NCBI RefSeq assembly: GCF_002216145.1
Contig: NZ_CP022278.1
Coordinates: 310,001 to 374,000 of the forward strand
Source of the DNA: Neisseria chenwenguii
Lineage (GTDB): Bacteria > Pseudomonadota > Gammaproteobacteria > Burkholderiales > Neisseriaceae
Reading direction: 5' to 3'
DNA length: 64,000 nucleotides
Of the stretch, positions 36,763 through 45,479 are shown one piece after another. Position 1 is the first letter of the stretch; every line of letters starts with the position of its first letter. The notes under the pieces were generated by a model. The model was not told where the DNA came from, did no database searches, and saw nothing but the letters and a program-made list of their open reading frames with translations. Made by a program: the position numbers and the translations under genes.

Positions 36763-36862
36763 CTGGCATAGGTCGGGCATTCGTGCCCGACGCTACTAGA
36801 ATCTTCCGCCATGTTTGGAAATATGCGGGAAATGTCGGGAAAAAGTGTCCGACCTGCGGCTG
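36763..36862. repeat. GTCGG(N)CCGAC palindromes
   Basis: GTCGGGCATTCGTGCCCGAC (36768-36787) and GTCGGGAAAAAGTGTCCGAC about 70 bases later are imperfect palindromes. Relatives built on GTCGGAT and ATCCGAC occur at 41871-41940 and 62611-62680. They appear to be a dispersed intergenic repeat. An isolated DUS follows near 36940. Confidence 0.5.
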
Positions 36863-36987
36863 AAGTGGGTTTGGTGGCAATGTGTTCATAAAATAAAACG
36901 GCAGGCCGAAGCCTACCGTTTGCACCGCCTAAAAAGTTTCAGACGGCCTGTATAAAAAAACAGAAATACTTGCTTTAAGGTTTAGCG

Positions 36988-37143
36988 TCAGCGGAACAGG
37001 CGGATAAGGATAATCGTAATCAGCATACTGACCGCCATCTGCCAATAAAACATATCCTTCCCTGGAAACAGATGTTTCATTGCCATTGCTACTGCAGCGG
37101 CGGCTACCGTTACACTTAATAGTAACACAAACCCTTTTTTCAT
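36988..37143 (-). CDS. 51-residue membrane peptide, candidate bacteriocin immunity protein
   Basis: The frame starts at 37143, one base after the stop of the double-glycine peptide gene (TAGTATG), so the two are coupled. The product MKKGFVLLLSVTVAAAAVAM continues AMKHLFPGKDMFYWQMAVSM and LITIILIRLFR. It has two hydrophobic helices joined by a short charged loop, with positive ends. Small two-helix membrane peptides directly downstream of class II bacteriocin genes are commonly their immunity proteins. No sequence family is recognised, so the role is inferred from position and topology. The region is AT-rich compared with its neighbours. Confidence 0.6.
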   Translation of the reverse strand: MKKGFVLLLSVTVAAAAVAMAMKHLFPGKDMFYWQMAVSMLITIILIRLFR

Positions 37144-37144
37144 A

Positions 37145-37417
37145 CTAGAAATACGGGCTACCTACTGCAGTAGCAACAGCACTAGTAGTAAAAGCTCCAC
37201 CTGCAGTCATCGCCGCCGAGCGGATACCGTTAACCGGACTGAATGCCCCACTTAAGCCGCCAATCGCCACAGCACCTAAAAATTTGTTTGGGTCTTTGCC
37301 TCCACCTGCAAGATAGCCATACCCTGCACCGTATGCACCGGCTATCCCGCCTACTGCATTGGCAACCCAGCCGCCAGAAACTTGATTCATTTCATTTTCA
37401 TCTAAAATAATATACAT
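37145..37417 (-). CDS. Double-glycine-leader bacteriocin-like peptide
   Basis: The 90-residue product opens with MYIILDENEMNQVSGG, which fits the classical leader cleaved by C39 peptidase ABC exporters: L at -12, E at -8, M at -7, V at -4, G at -2 and -1. The predicted 74-residue mature part begins WVANAVGGIAGAYGAGYGYL. It is rich in glycine and alanine, has many GxxxG spacings, contains no cysteine and ends AVATAVGSPYF. These are features of class II pore-forming bacteriocins/microcins. An AAAGGA site lies about 20 bases upstream, nearer an out-of-frame ATG. No C39 transporter is in the window. It sits in an AT-rich patch between the adaptor and RbbA genes, on the opposite strand. Confidence 0.75.
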   Translation of the reverse strand: MYIILDENEMNQVSGGWVANAVGGIAGAYGAGYGYLAGGGKDPNKFLGAVAIGGLSGAFSPVNGIRSAAMTAGGAFTTSAVATAVGSPYF

Positions 37418-37755
37418 AATAAATATACATAATATATTCCTTTGGGGTAATTAACTAGGAGTACAAGGAATCTGCATTATTTTTGCGGAGTTTCTTGTCT
37501 AATTAGTGACAGCCGGGAAAGGAAAAAGTTTAAAATTATTTAGAGTTATTTTTTTAATTTGTTGATTATATTGATAACATTATTTTCATTTTCTATTATT
37601 TGATAATTTGCTTTTGTCACTCTGTTTAGCTGTGTGGCTTAGAATGAAAATCCAACATGTTCTAAACAGCTATTTCGTCAAAATTGCATCCCAAGTTACA
37701 ATCCTTTCAGACGGCCTGAAATGCCGTCTGAAAAACCAAATCCAAGAACCCAACC
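37418..37755. other. AT-rich intergenic patch upstream of the bacteriocin gene
   Basis: 338 bases, markedly poorer in G and C than either side, with long T and A runs (for example near 37545-37600). It must hold the leftward promoter of the bacteriocin unit. No hexamer pair stands out. Facing DUS copies at about 37705-37735 lie just ahead of rbbA. A 73-codon rightward frame here (from 37608) has no gene-like features. Confidence 0.5.
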
Positions 37756-40731
37756 ATGAATACCGAGTTAACCCCCGCCGTTTCCCTCTCCGCCCTCTCC
37801 CACCGCTACGGCAAGACTCTTGCGCTTGACGATGTGTCGCTGGACATTCCGAAAGGCGCGACGGTCGGTTTGATCGGGCCGGACGGGGTGGGCAAATCGA
37901 CGCTGCTCTCGCTGGTTGCCGGCGCGCGCGAGATTCAGACAGGCACGGTAAACGTGTTCGGCGGCGACATGGCGGGAAAAGCCGTACGGCAGGAAATGTC
38001 GCACCGCATCGCCTTTATGCCGCAGGGTTTGGGACGTAATCTTTATCCCACTTTGTCGGTGTACGAAAACATCGATTTTCATGCGCGGCTGTTTGGGATG
38101 GCGGCAAACGAGCGTCGTGCGCGGATTCAACGGCTGCTGGACGCGACGGGTTTGGCGCCGTTTCCCGACCGCGCGGCGGGCAAACTTTCAGGCGGCATGA
38201 AGCAGAAGGTCAGCCTCTGCTGCGCGCTGGTGCATTCGCCCGACCTGCTGATTTTGGACGAACCGACCACCGGCGTCGATCCGCTCTCGCGCCGCCAGTT
38301 TTGGGCGCTGGTTGACGAATTGCGCGCGGAACACGCGGGGATGACGGTGATTGTGGCGACCGCCTACATCGAAGAGGCCGAGCGTTTCGAGCACCTGCTG
38401 GCGATGGATGCGGGCAGACTGCTGGTCAGCCGCCCCACCCGCGAAGTGATGGCGCAATACGGTACGAAAACGCTGGAGGAAGCCTACATCGCCATGCTGC
38501 CGTCTGAAAAACAGACCGGCGCGGGCGGGCTGGAAATCACGCCGTTCGTCCCCGATCCCGACGAGCCGCCGGCAATGGAGGCGCACGGCCTGACCAAGCG
38601 TTTCGGCGACTTTACCGCGGTCGATCATGTCAGCTTCACCATCGGGAAAGGCGAAATTTTCGGTTTTCTCGGTTCCAACGGCTGCGGCAAATCGACCACC
38701 ATGAAAATGCTCACCGGCCTGATCCGCGCAACCGAGGGCGATGCCAAGCTGTTGGGCGAACCGATTGCCGCCGACAATATGCAGACGCGGCTGCGCGTGG
38801 GCTATATGTCGCAGGCTTTTTCGCTGTATGAAGAGCTGACCGCTAGGCAAAACCTTGATTTACATGCCAAACTCTACCAAATGGGCAGCAGGGGCAAAGC
38901 CGCCGTCAACGATGCGCTCGCGCAGTTCCAGCTCGCCGACGTCGCCGACACCGCCCCCGCCGCGCTGCCACTTGGCATCCGCCAGCGCCTCCAACTCGCC
39001 GCCGCCTGCCTGCACAAACCCGAAGTGCTCATCCTCGACGAACCGACCTCCGGCGTCGACCCCGCCGCGCGCGATATGTTTTGGCGCCATCTGCTGAAAC
39101 TCTCGCGCGAAGACAAAATCACCATTTTCGTGTCCACCCATTTTATGAACGAGGCCGAACGCTGCGACCGCATTTCCTTTATGCACAAAGGCCGCGTGCT
39201 CGCCGTCGGCACCCCGCCGCAACTCACCGCCGCGCAAAATGCGCCGGATTTGGAAGAGGCGTTTGTGGCGTATCTGGTTGAGGCGGAGGGAGCGGAGAAA
39301 GATGGGCAAACCGCGCCGACGGGGAATCAGGCCGAACCACGCAGGCCGTCTGAAAATGAATGCCTGTCTGAAAAATCCATCCCTGTTGAAAATGAAAATG
39401 CCGGGCTGAAGCCCGGCCTACACGGTTCCGAACAAACCGCACAGCCAAGTAGGCCAGGCTTCAGCCCGGCATCCGTCCAAGCGATGCCGTCTGAAAAATG
39501 CTTGTCTGAAAACGCCGATACGGATCCATCAAATCCTCCACCCCAACCCACACCCCGTCTTTCAGACGGCCCAGACCCTGACCCAACTTCCACTCCCCCG
39601 CGCCGCCCTTCCCTTTCCACCGTTTGGGCGTTCGCGCGGAGGGAGACGAAAGAGTTGTTGCGCGACAAAATCCGGCTGTTTTTCGCCATCTGCGGACCGC
39701 TGATTATGATGTCGGCGATTGCGTGGGGGATTTCGTTTGATGTGCAGAACTTGAGATTTTCGGTGTTCGACCGCGATCAGACGGTGGCGAGCCGGCAGTT
39801 GGCGGAATATTTTTCGGGTTCGCGCTACTTTTTGCAGCAACCTGAAATCCATGACGAAAGCCGGATTGATACGGTGTTGAAAAGTTCGCAGGCGGTGTTG
39901 GTGATGGACATTCCGGCGGGCTTCGGGCGCGCGCTGATGCGCGGTGAAACGCCCGAAGTGAGTTTTTACATCGACGGGGCGCTGCCGTTTAATGCTTCCA
40001 ATATTCAGGGCTATATCGGCGGTATCATGACGATGTATGCGCAGGACGGAATCCGCGAAACGGGGCTGCCGGTGTCGTTGCAGGCGCCGGCGCAGGTGGT
40101 GCCGCGTTTCCGCTACAATCAGGATTTCAACAGCATCAATGCGATTGCGCCGGGCGTGATGATGCTGGTATTGGTGATGATTCCGGCGATGATGAGCGCC
40201 ATCGGGGTAGTGCGCGAGAAGGAAACGGGATCGATTACGAATCTTTATATTTCGCCCGCGGGCGTGCCGCAGTATTTAATCGGCAAGCAGCTTCCTTATA
40301 TTGCGGTGGGGATGTTGAACTTCCTCTCGCTGGCGCTGGTGATGAATTTGTGGTTCGGCGTGCATCTCAAGGGCTCGTTTTTCGGGCTGGCATTCGGTAC
40401 GCTGCTGATGGTAACGGCCTCAACCGCGATGGGCTTGCTGATTTCGTCGTTTGTGCGCTCGCAGCTTGCGGCGATTTTCGTAGCCGCCATCGGCACGCTG
40501 CTGCCGGCCATCAATTATTCGGGCTTCCTCTACCCGCTTTCCACCATGAGCGGCAGCGCCTATGTATTCGGCAAGATTTTCCCTGCTTCGTGGTACTTGA
40601 ACGTGAGCATAGGTTCGTTTACCAAAGGGCTGAACGCAGCCGATCTGCGGCAGGAATACGCCGTGATTGCCGTGTTTGCGCTGGCGTGTATCACGGCATC
40701 CTGCCTCTTGCTGAAAAAACAGGAGCGGTAA
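37756..40731 (+). CDS. rbbA: RbbA-like fusion: two ABC ATPase domains plus ABC-2 permease
   Basis: The 991-residue protein has the domain order of E. coli RbbA. ATPase 1 (about 8-235) has GPDGVGKSTLL Walker A, LSGGMKQKVSL signature and LLILDEPTTGVDP Walker B. ATPase 2 (about 272-505) has GSNGCGKSTTM and VLILDEPTSGVDP, but its signature reads LPLGIRQRLQL instead of LSGGxxQR. An ABC-2 permease domain (about 620-985) follows. RbbA was described as a ribosome-associated ATPase, but its neighbours make an export role likely. The linker (about 515-615) is low-complexity and built from uptake sequences and an inverted repeat. It lies one base before the YhhJ-like permease gene. Confidence 0.9.
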   Translation: MNTELTPAVSLSALSHRYGKTLALDDVSLDIPKGATVGLIGPDGVGKSTLLSLVAGAREIQTGTVNVFGGDMAGKAVRQEMSHRIAFMPQGLGRNLYPTLSVYENIDFHARLFGMAANERRARIQRLLDATGLAPFPDRAAGKLSGGMKQKVSLCCALVHSPDLLILDEPTTGVDPLSRRQFWALVDELRAEHAGMTVIVATAYIEEAERFEHLLAMDAGRLLVSRPTREVMAQYGTKTLEEAYIAMLPSEKQTGAGGLEITPFVPDPDEPPAMEAHGLTKRFGDFTAVDHVSFTIGKGEIFGFLGSNGCGKSTTMKMLTGLIRATEGDAKLLGEPIAADNMQTRLRVGYMSQAFSLYEELTARQNLDLHAKLYQMGSRGKAAVNDALAQFQLADVADTAPAALPLGIRQRLQLAAACLHKPEVLILDEPTSGVDPAARDMFWRHLLKLSREDKITIFVSTHFMNEAERCDRISFMHKGRVLAVGTPPQLTAAQNAPDLEEAFVAYLVEAEGAEKDGQTAPTGNQAEPRRPSENECLSEKSIPVENENAGLKPGLHGSEQTAQPSRPGFSPASVQAMPSEKCLSENADTDPSNPPPQPTPRLSDGPDPDPTSTPPRRPSLSTVWAFARRETKELLRDKIRLFFAICGPLIMMSAIAWGISFDVQNLRFSVFDRDQTVASRQLAEYFSGSRYFLQQPEIHDESRIDTVLKSSQAVLVMDIPAGFGRALMRGETPEVSFYIDGALPFNASNIQGYIGGIMTMYAQDGIRETGLPVSLQAPAQVVPRFRYNQDFNSINAIAPGVMMLVLVMIPAMMSAIGVVREKETGSITNLYISPAGVPQYLIGKQLPYIAVGMLNFLSLALVMNLWFGVHLKGSFFGLAFGTLLMVTASTAMGLLISSFVRSQLAAIFVAAIGTLLPAINYSGFLYPLSTMSGSAYVFGKIFPASWYLNVSIGSFTKGLNAADLRQEYAVIAVFALACITASCLLLKKQER
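39343..39575 (+). repeat. Uptake-sequence-rich insert inside the RbbA linker
   Basis: Within the coding frame lie AGGCCGTCTGAA (39343), TGCCTGTCTGAA (39361), ATGCCGTCTGAA (39484), a partial CTTGTCTGAA (39501) and a reverse copy TTTCAGACGGCC (about 39560). Between them, GCCGGGCTGAAGCCCGGC and GTAGGC...GCTTCAGCCCGGC form an inverted repeat (39400-39470). The encoded stretch is low-complexity and separates ATPase 2 from the permease. Confidence 0.8.
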
Positions 40732-40732
40732 A

Positions 40733-41848
40733 ATGCGCGTTATCCGCAATATTTGGACATTGGTGCTGAAAGAGTTCCGCAGCCTGTTCGGAGATCCCGT
40801 ATTGATGCTGCTGATTGCCTTTATGTTTACCGGCTCGGTTATCAGCGTGGCCAGAGGCATCAACACTGACGTGAAAAACGCCACCGTCGGCATCATCGAC
40901 CTTGACCGCTCGCCCCTTTCGATGCGCATCCGCGACGCCGTACAGCCGCCGTTTTTCAAACTGCCCGAAGACGTCAAGCATGAAAACGCCGACGAAGCGA
41001 TGGACAAGGGCAACTACATCTTCATCCTCGACATCCCGCCCAACTTCCAGCGCGACCTTGCCGCCGGCCGCAGCCCGCAAATCCAGCTACTCATCGACGC
41101 CACCACCATGACGCAGGCAGGCGTCGGCTCGTCCTACCTCACCCGGATTATCAATCAGGAAGTCAACGGCTTTCTCGGCCAGACTGCCGCCGCACCGCTC
41201 AAACCCGTGATCCGCAAGCGTTTCAACCCCAACGGCGAAAGCGCGTGGTTTATGCCCGTTTCCCAAGTCGGCAACAACGCCAGCCTGATTCTGCTCGTTT
41301 TGGTCGGCGCCGCCGTTATCCGCGAACGCGAACGCGGCACCATCGAGCATCTCTTGGTGATGCCGGTAAACGCTTTCGAACTGATGATGTCGAAAATCCT
41401 CGCCAACGGCCTCGTCGTCCTCGCCGCCGCCACCGCCTCGCAATGGTTTGTCGTCCACCTCTACCTCGGCGTACCGCTGCAAGGCGCGCTCTGGCTCTAC
41501 GCCGTAGGCATGATGCTGTTTCTCTTCACCATCGCCTCGCTCGGCGTCATGCTCGCCACCGTCGCCCCCAGCATGGCTCAGTTCGGCCTACTGATGCTGC
41601 CTGTTCACATCATTATGCTGATGTTTTCCGGCTCCGCCTCCCCGCGCACCAACATGCCCGAAGCCGCGCAAATCATCAGCGAATACTGGCCGCTGACCCA
41701 GTTTATGAAACTCTCCCAAGACGTGATGTTCCGCGGCGCGGGCTTCGGCATCGTCTGGCCGCAGATGGCCGCCATGTCCGCCCTCGGCGCCTGTTTCCTT
41801 GGATTCGCGCTGTTGAGGTTTCGCACGATGTTGGAGAAGCAGGGGTAG
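40733..41848 (+). CDS. YhhJ-like ABC-2 permease
   Basis: The 371-residue permease of the ABC-2 (YhhJ/YbhR) type starts one base after the rbbA stop, with GGAGCGG in the rbbA end as its ribosome-binding site. It has an N-terminal helix (PVLMLLIAFMFTGSVISV), a large periplasmic loop (about 45-170, ATVGIIDLDRSPLSMRIRDAVQPPF) and five to six helices in the C-terminal half, with the ABC-2 signature AAVIRERERGTIEHLLVMPVNAFELMMSKI. It should pair with the RbbA permease half in one exporter. Substrate unknown. Confidence 0.92.
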   Translation: MRVIRNIWTLVLKEFRSLFGDPVLMLLIAFMFTGSVISVARGINTDVKNATVGIIDLDRSPLSMRIRDAVQPPFFKLPEDVKHENADEAMDKGNYIFILDIPPNFQRDLAAGRSPQIQLLIDATTMTQAGVGSSYLTRIINQEVNGFLGQTAAAPLKPVIRKRFNPNGESAWFMPVSQVGNNASLILLVLVGAAVIRERERGTIEHLLVMPVNAFELMMSKILANGLVVLAAATASQWFVVHLYLGVPLQGALWLYAVGMMLFLFTIASLGVMLATVAPSMAQFGLLMLPVHIIMLMFSGSASPRTNMPEAAQIISEYWPLTQFMKLSQDVMFRGAGFGIVWPQMAAMSALGACFLGFALLRFRTMLEKQG

Positions 41849-41870
41849 GCTGTCTGAAAAACTGCAATGC

Positions 41871-41942
41871 CGTAGATCGGATACCCGTATCCGACGCCTG
41901 TGTTATGAAAATAATCCGTCGGATTCAAGAATCCGACCTACC
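41871..41942. repeat. Pair of GTCGGAT/ATCCGAC palindromes
   Basis: ATCGGATACCCGTATCCGACG and CGTCGGATTCAAGAATCCGAC lie 25 bases apart between the permease and NodT genes. They resemble the elements at 36768 and 62611. A facing DUS pair (about 41970-42010) follows, so this 193-base gap may hold a weak terminator before nodT. Confidence 0.5.
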
Positions 41943-42041
41943 GCCCGTTTGAAAAAACAAAACGTATTCCAGACGGCCTGAACCTCACAAACCCCCAAAG
42001 GCCGTCTGAAAACCCACCATCCCAAAACGAAAGGAACGCCC

Positions 42042-43502
42042 ATGCTCCGCCCCACCCGCTTAACCGCCGTCCTCGCCACCGCACTTTCCCTCGCGGCCTG
42101 CCAACACACCGCCGTTCCGCAAAGCACCTTACCCGTGCCGCAGAAATTCGACCAAGCCGAAGCGGCGCGGGGGAGCGCGGAGATTGCTCAATGGTGGCGG
42201 CAATGGAACGACCCGGTTTTGAGCAGGCTGATCGAACGCGGTTTGCAGCAGAATTTCGACGTGCTCATCGCACAGGGCCGTCTGAACGAGGCGCGGTCGA
42301 ATGCGGATTTGGCGCGTGCGGATTTGGGGCCGACGGCGGGCGCGAAGGCCTCCGCCGGGCGCATGGTTTCGGGGCGTGCGGATAATCCTTTGAGCAACGG
42401 AACCCGTGCGGCGGCGGCACGGTTTACCGGCTCGGACAAACTTTCAGGCGACGACATCAGTTTCTCAGGCAATAATTACCAGGCCGCGCTGTCGGCTTCT
42501 TGGGAACCGGATATTTTCGGGAAAAAACGCAGCGATGCCGACGCCGCGCGCTATGCGGCGCTCGGGATGCAGGAGCAGGTGTACGGCACGCAGGTTTTGG
42601 TAGCGGCGGAAATCGCTGACAATTATTTCCAAGCCCGCGCCGCGCAAGGCCGTCTGAAAAACGCGCAGCGCACCGTTGCCGTGCTGCGCCGCATGAAACA
42701 GTATGCCGACGCCCGTTTCCGCGCAGGGCAGACCACGGCTTACGAAACCAACGAGGCCGCCAGCCGCCTGAGCGCGGCGCAGGCCGTGCTGCCCGCGTTA
42801 GAAGCGCAATACGCCGTGCGCGTGCGCAATCTGGCGGTGCTGACGGGGCAGGTTCCGCAAAACTTCAGCCTGCCCTCAGGCCGCGCCGACATCCTCGCCA
42901 ACCAGCCGCAGGCGCCCGCGGGGCAAACGCCGCAAGGGCTGATTGAACGCCGTCCCGACCTCCGCGCCCACGCCGCGCAAATCAGCGCTTACGCCGCGAA
43001 ACTTGCCAGCGCCAAAGCCGACCTGCTGCCGCGTTTTTCCATCGATTTTCTGTCGCAAGGCATCCGCATCAGCGGCGACACCGCGCTGCAAAGCTGGGGC
43101 AACCTGCTTAGCGCCGGCATTCGGATCCCGCTGTTCACCAACGGCCGCGTCAAAGCCAACGTCGCTGCCGCCGACGCCCGCCTTCAGACGGCCCTGCTGC
43201 AATACGACCAAACCCTGCTCAAAGCTCTGGGCGAAACCGACAATGCCTACCAAACCCACGCTGCGCTGGTGCGCCAAAACCGGCAGCTTGCCGAAGCCCA
43301 CCGCCTCGCGGCTAAAGAAGCCGACGACGCGGAAAAGCTGTTCAAACACGGCCAAAAAACCTTAGACACCGCCCTCACTGCCCGCCTGCGCGAAACCGAA
43401 GTCCGCGACAACCGTTTGCAGACCGAGCTGGCTCAAGCGCAAACACTGCTGGGGCTGTATAAGGCGCTGGGCGGCGGATGGACGGCAAAACAGGCCGTCT
43501 GA
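42042..43502 (+). CDS. NodT/TolC-type outer-membrane efflux lipoprotein
   Basis: The 486-residue protein of the RND/ABC outer-membrane factor family has a lipoprotein signal ending LSLAAC (lipobox cysteine at residue 20). Two repeated efflux-protein halves follow (WWRQWNDPVLSRLIERGLQQNFDVLIAQGRLNEARSNADLARADLGPT and a second half after LIERRPDLRAHAAQISAYAAKLASAKADLLPRFSIDFLSQG). It would form the outer-membrane channel for the HlyD-RbbA-YhhJ exporter. It ends KQAV-stop, made by an AG-DUS. A terminator follows at once. Confidence 0.92.
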   Translation: MLRPTRLTAVLATALSLAACQHTAVPQSTLPVPQKFDQAEAARGSAEIAQWWRQWNDPVLSRLIERGLQQNFDVLIAQGRLNEARSNADLARADLGPTAGAKASAGRMVSGRADNPLSNGTRAAAARFTGSDKLSGDDISFSGNNYQAALSASWEPDIFGKKRSDADAARYAALGMQEQVYGTQVLVAAEIADNYFQARAAQGRLKNAQRTVAVLRRMKQYADARFRAGQTTAYETNEAASRLSAAQAVLPALEAQYAVRVRNLAVLTGQVPQNFSLPSGRADILANQPQAPAGQTPQGLIERRPDLRAHAAQISAYAAKLASAKADLLPRFSIDFLSQGIRISGDTALQSWGNLLSAGIRIPLFTNGRVKANVAAADARLQTALLQYDQTLLKALGETDNAYQTHAALVRQNRQLAEAHRLAAKEADDAEKLFKHGQKTLDTALTARLRETEVRDNRLQTELAQAQTLLGLYKALGGGWTAKQAV

Positions 43503-43515
43503 AAACCCAAACCAT

Positions 43516-43549
43516 AAAAAAACACCGCTTTTCCAAGCGGTGTTTTCGT
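43516..43549. terminator. Bidirectional terminator between nodT-type gene and rpsO
   Basis: AAAAACACCGCTT and AAGCGGTGTTTT form a perfect stem with a four-base loop, with A and T runs on either side. It serves the convergent efflux gene and rpsO. Confidence 0.85.
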
Positions 43550-43558
43550 TTGCACAAA

Positions 43559-43828
43559 TTATTTACGCAGACCCAAGCGGGTAATCAACGCGCGATAAGT
43601 ATCGGGTCGGGTACGGCGCAGGTAGGCCAACAGGCGGCGGCGGGCGCTGACCATTTTCAACAGGCCGCGGCGGCTGTGGTGGTCTTTCGGGTTGGTTTTG
43701 AAGTGCGGGGTCAGGTCGTTGATGCGGAAAGTCAACAATGCAACCTGTACTTCAGACGAACCGGTATCGCCTTCTTTGCGTTGGAAATCTTTAACGATTT
43801 GTGCTTTTTGTTCTACGGACAATGCCAT
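43559..43828 (-). CDS. rpsO: Ribosomal protein S15
   Basis: The 89-residue protein starts at 43828 ([39 protein letters not shown]). The longer frame to 43873 is not supported. The S15 signature [34 protein letters not shown] is complete. S15 binds 16S rRNA in the 30S platform. It is alone here. pnp, a frequent partner, is not adjacent. Confidence 0.98.
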   Translation of the reverse strand: MALSVEQKAQIVKDFQRKEGDTGSSEVQVALLTFRINDLTPHFKTNPKDHHSRRGLLKMVSARRRLLAYLRRTRPDTYRALITRLGLRK

Positions 43829-44137
43829 AACGGAATACTCCAAAAAATAAAATGAACCTTGCGGTTCGGACAAGTCTGCGCAAGCCGGAACCGGCGCAAA
43901 CTCCTGAATGTCTTTAAAAAAGACAGACGGATTATGCCACAGCTTGCGCGGTTTTGCACGGCTTGCGTGTGTTTTTCGGAATTTTTTCAGACGGCCTGAA
44001 CCTTTTGTGCAAATCGGAACTGCCGTCTGACACTTCGGCTACGCTCAGTGCTGGCGTTTCGGCGACGCTCGGCAACCGCCAATGCCGTTCCCGCGCGTGC
44101 ACGGCAGCGCCTGAAGCATCAACATTTTCAGACGGCC

Positions 44138-45295
44138 TCAAACCATATGCACCGCCAGATACAGCAAAAACCGGCTGTCGGTCTGGTTTAAATCCAGCCG
44201 CGTCAGTTCGGCGATTTTGTTGAGGCGGTATTCCAGAGTATTGCGGTGGATAAACAGCGATTGCGCGGTGGCGGCGGCGTGCATATTGTGGTCGAACCAG
44301 GCCAGCAGGGTTTTGATCAAAAGGCCGTTTTTATCGGCCTGTTTGAGCTTGACCAGCGTGCGCTCGAGTTCGCGGCGCTGCCAACCGTCTTTGAGCTGGT
44401 TGAGCAATACGGGGAGCACCAGCTCCTGATAATTGTAAATCCTCTGCTCGGGAAAGCGGCTTTTGCCGACTTCGAGCGTGGTTTTGGCTGTCTGATACGA
44501 AAGTGCAATGCTGTTGCCTCCGCTGCTTTCGGCAAAATAGTTGCCCAAAGCGATGCGGATATTGAGCGAAGTCTGCTCGTTCATGCGTGAAACGAGCAGA
44601 TGCACGCGCTCCATGTGGTTTTTCACATCCCACCTGCCGAAAGCATCCAGCGCCGGCTTAAGGATAACGATTTGGGTCAGCGAAAGAATCGCCACGAGAT
44701 TGTCGCGTTCGGGGTAGTTGAGCAGATTTTGCAGATTATGCAGTTCGTTGCTGATAGCATCGATGCCCAGATGTCCGGTATCGACTTCGATGATGCACAC
44801 CACGCGCGGCATGGCGATGTCCACTCCGAGGCGGTTTGCCCATTCGGTCATCGCGGGCGTGATCTGCTCGGCGGAAACCAGGTTCAGAATCAGTTCCTCT
44901 TTCAGCCGCGCATCCTGCGCCAGCATTTCAAACAAGCGCGCCTGCTCCAGCATCATTTCGGCAGTCATGCACACGAGTTTGCCGAATTCTTTCAGGTGCA
45001 GCGGATTGCCGGTCAGTCCGATCACGCCGACGGCTTCGCCGTCGAGCCGCAGCGGCAGGTTGATGCCGGGCCTGACGCCGTGCAGGTTTTTGGTGTGTTC
45101 GTCGATGTCGACTGTGCGTTCCTGCGACAACGCCAGCAAGGCACCGTCGTGGATCTGGCCGATGCGCTCTTCGTCGCCGCTGGCGATAATGGTGCCGTTG
45201 GCATCCATGATGTTGATATTGCAGCCGATGATACTCATCGTGCGCTCGACGATTTTTTGCGCAAGTTTGGAATCGAAGGAATAAAGGGAAGTCAT
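44138..45295 (-). CDS. cdaR: CdaR-family sugar-diacid regulator
   Basis: The 385-residue transcription activator has an N-terminal sugar-diacid-binding domain (LAQKIVERTMSIIGCNINIMDANGTIIASGDEERIGQIHDGAL, about 10-140). A GGDEF-like middle part and a C-terminal PucR-type helix-turn-helix (WFDHNMHAAATAQSLFIHRNTLEYRLNKIAELTRLDL, about 335-370) follow. In E. coli CdaR senses glucarate, galactarate or glycerate and turns on the gar/gud genes. Here it is divergent from a GntP-type permease and glycerate kinase, with a 184-base shared gap. garR and garL lie at 58.4-60.2 kb, so it probably controls both sets. Confidence 0.93.
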   Translation of the reverse strand: MTSLYSFDSKLAQKIVERTMSIIGCNINIMDANGTIIASGDEERIGQIHDGALLALSQERTVDIDEHTKNLHGVRPGINLPLRLDGEAVGVIGLTGNPLHLKEFGKLVCMTAEMMLEQARLFEMLAQDARLKEELILNLVSAEQITPAMTEWANRLGVDIAMPRVVCIIEVDTGHLGIDAISNELHNLQNLLNYPERDNLVAILSLTQIVILKPALDAFGRWDVKNHMERVHLLVSRMNEQTSLNIRIALGNYFAESSGGNSIALSYQTAKTTLEVGKSRFPEQRIYNYQELVLPVLLNQLKDGWQRRELERTLVKLKQADKNGLLIKTLLAWFDHNMHAAATAQSLFIHRNTLEYRLNKIAELTRLDLNQTDSRFLLYLAVHMV

Positions 45296-45479
45296 GCGGT
45301 TTCCGTTTTGGATTCGGCAAAGGCGGCGGATGCCGTCTGAATGAACTGGTGGAACTACAGTGCGGATACACAGAGTATTGTAGCCTCATCCTGTTTTTTT
45401 TGTAACTTTTTACAAGTCTTTTTCAGACGGCCTCCCGTATCATAACACCTGTCCATCTCCCTTCCGTTAGGAGTGTTTC

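Noticed and set aside
37608..37829. 73-codon plus-strand frame ahead of rbbA
   Set aside because: It lies in AT-rich DNA, contains two DUS, overlaps the rbbA start in another frame and lacks a ribosome-binding site.
35786..43502. HlyD-RbbA-YhhJ-NodT cluster as the type I exporter of the RTX protein at 28646 or the bacteriocin
   Set aside because: Type I exporters of RTX proteins or GG peptides have an HlyB-type fused ABC transporter, often with a C39 or C39-like domain. RbbA/YhhJ are ABC-2 permeases of another class.
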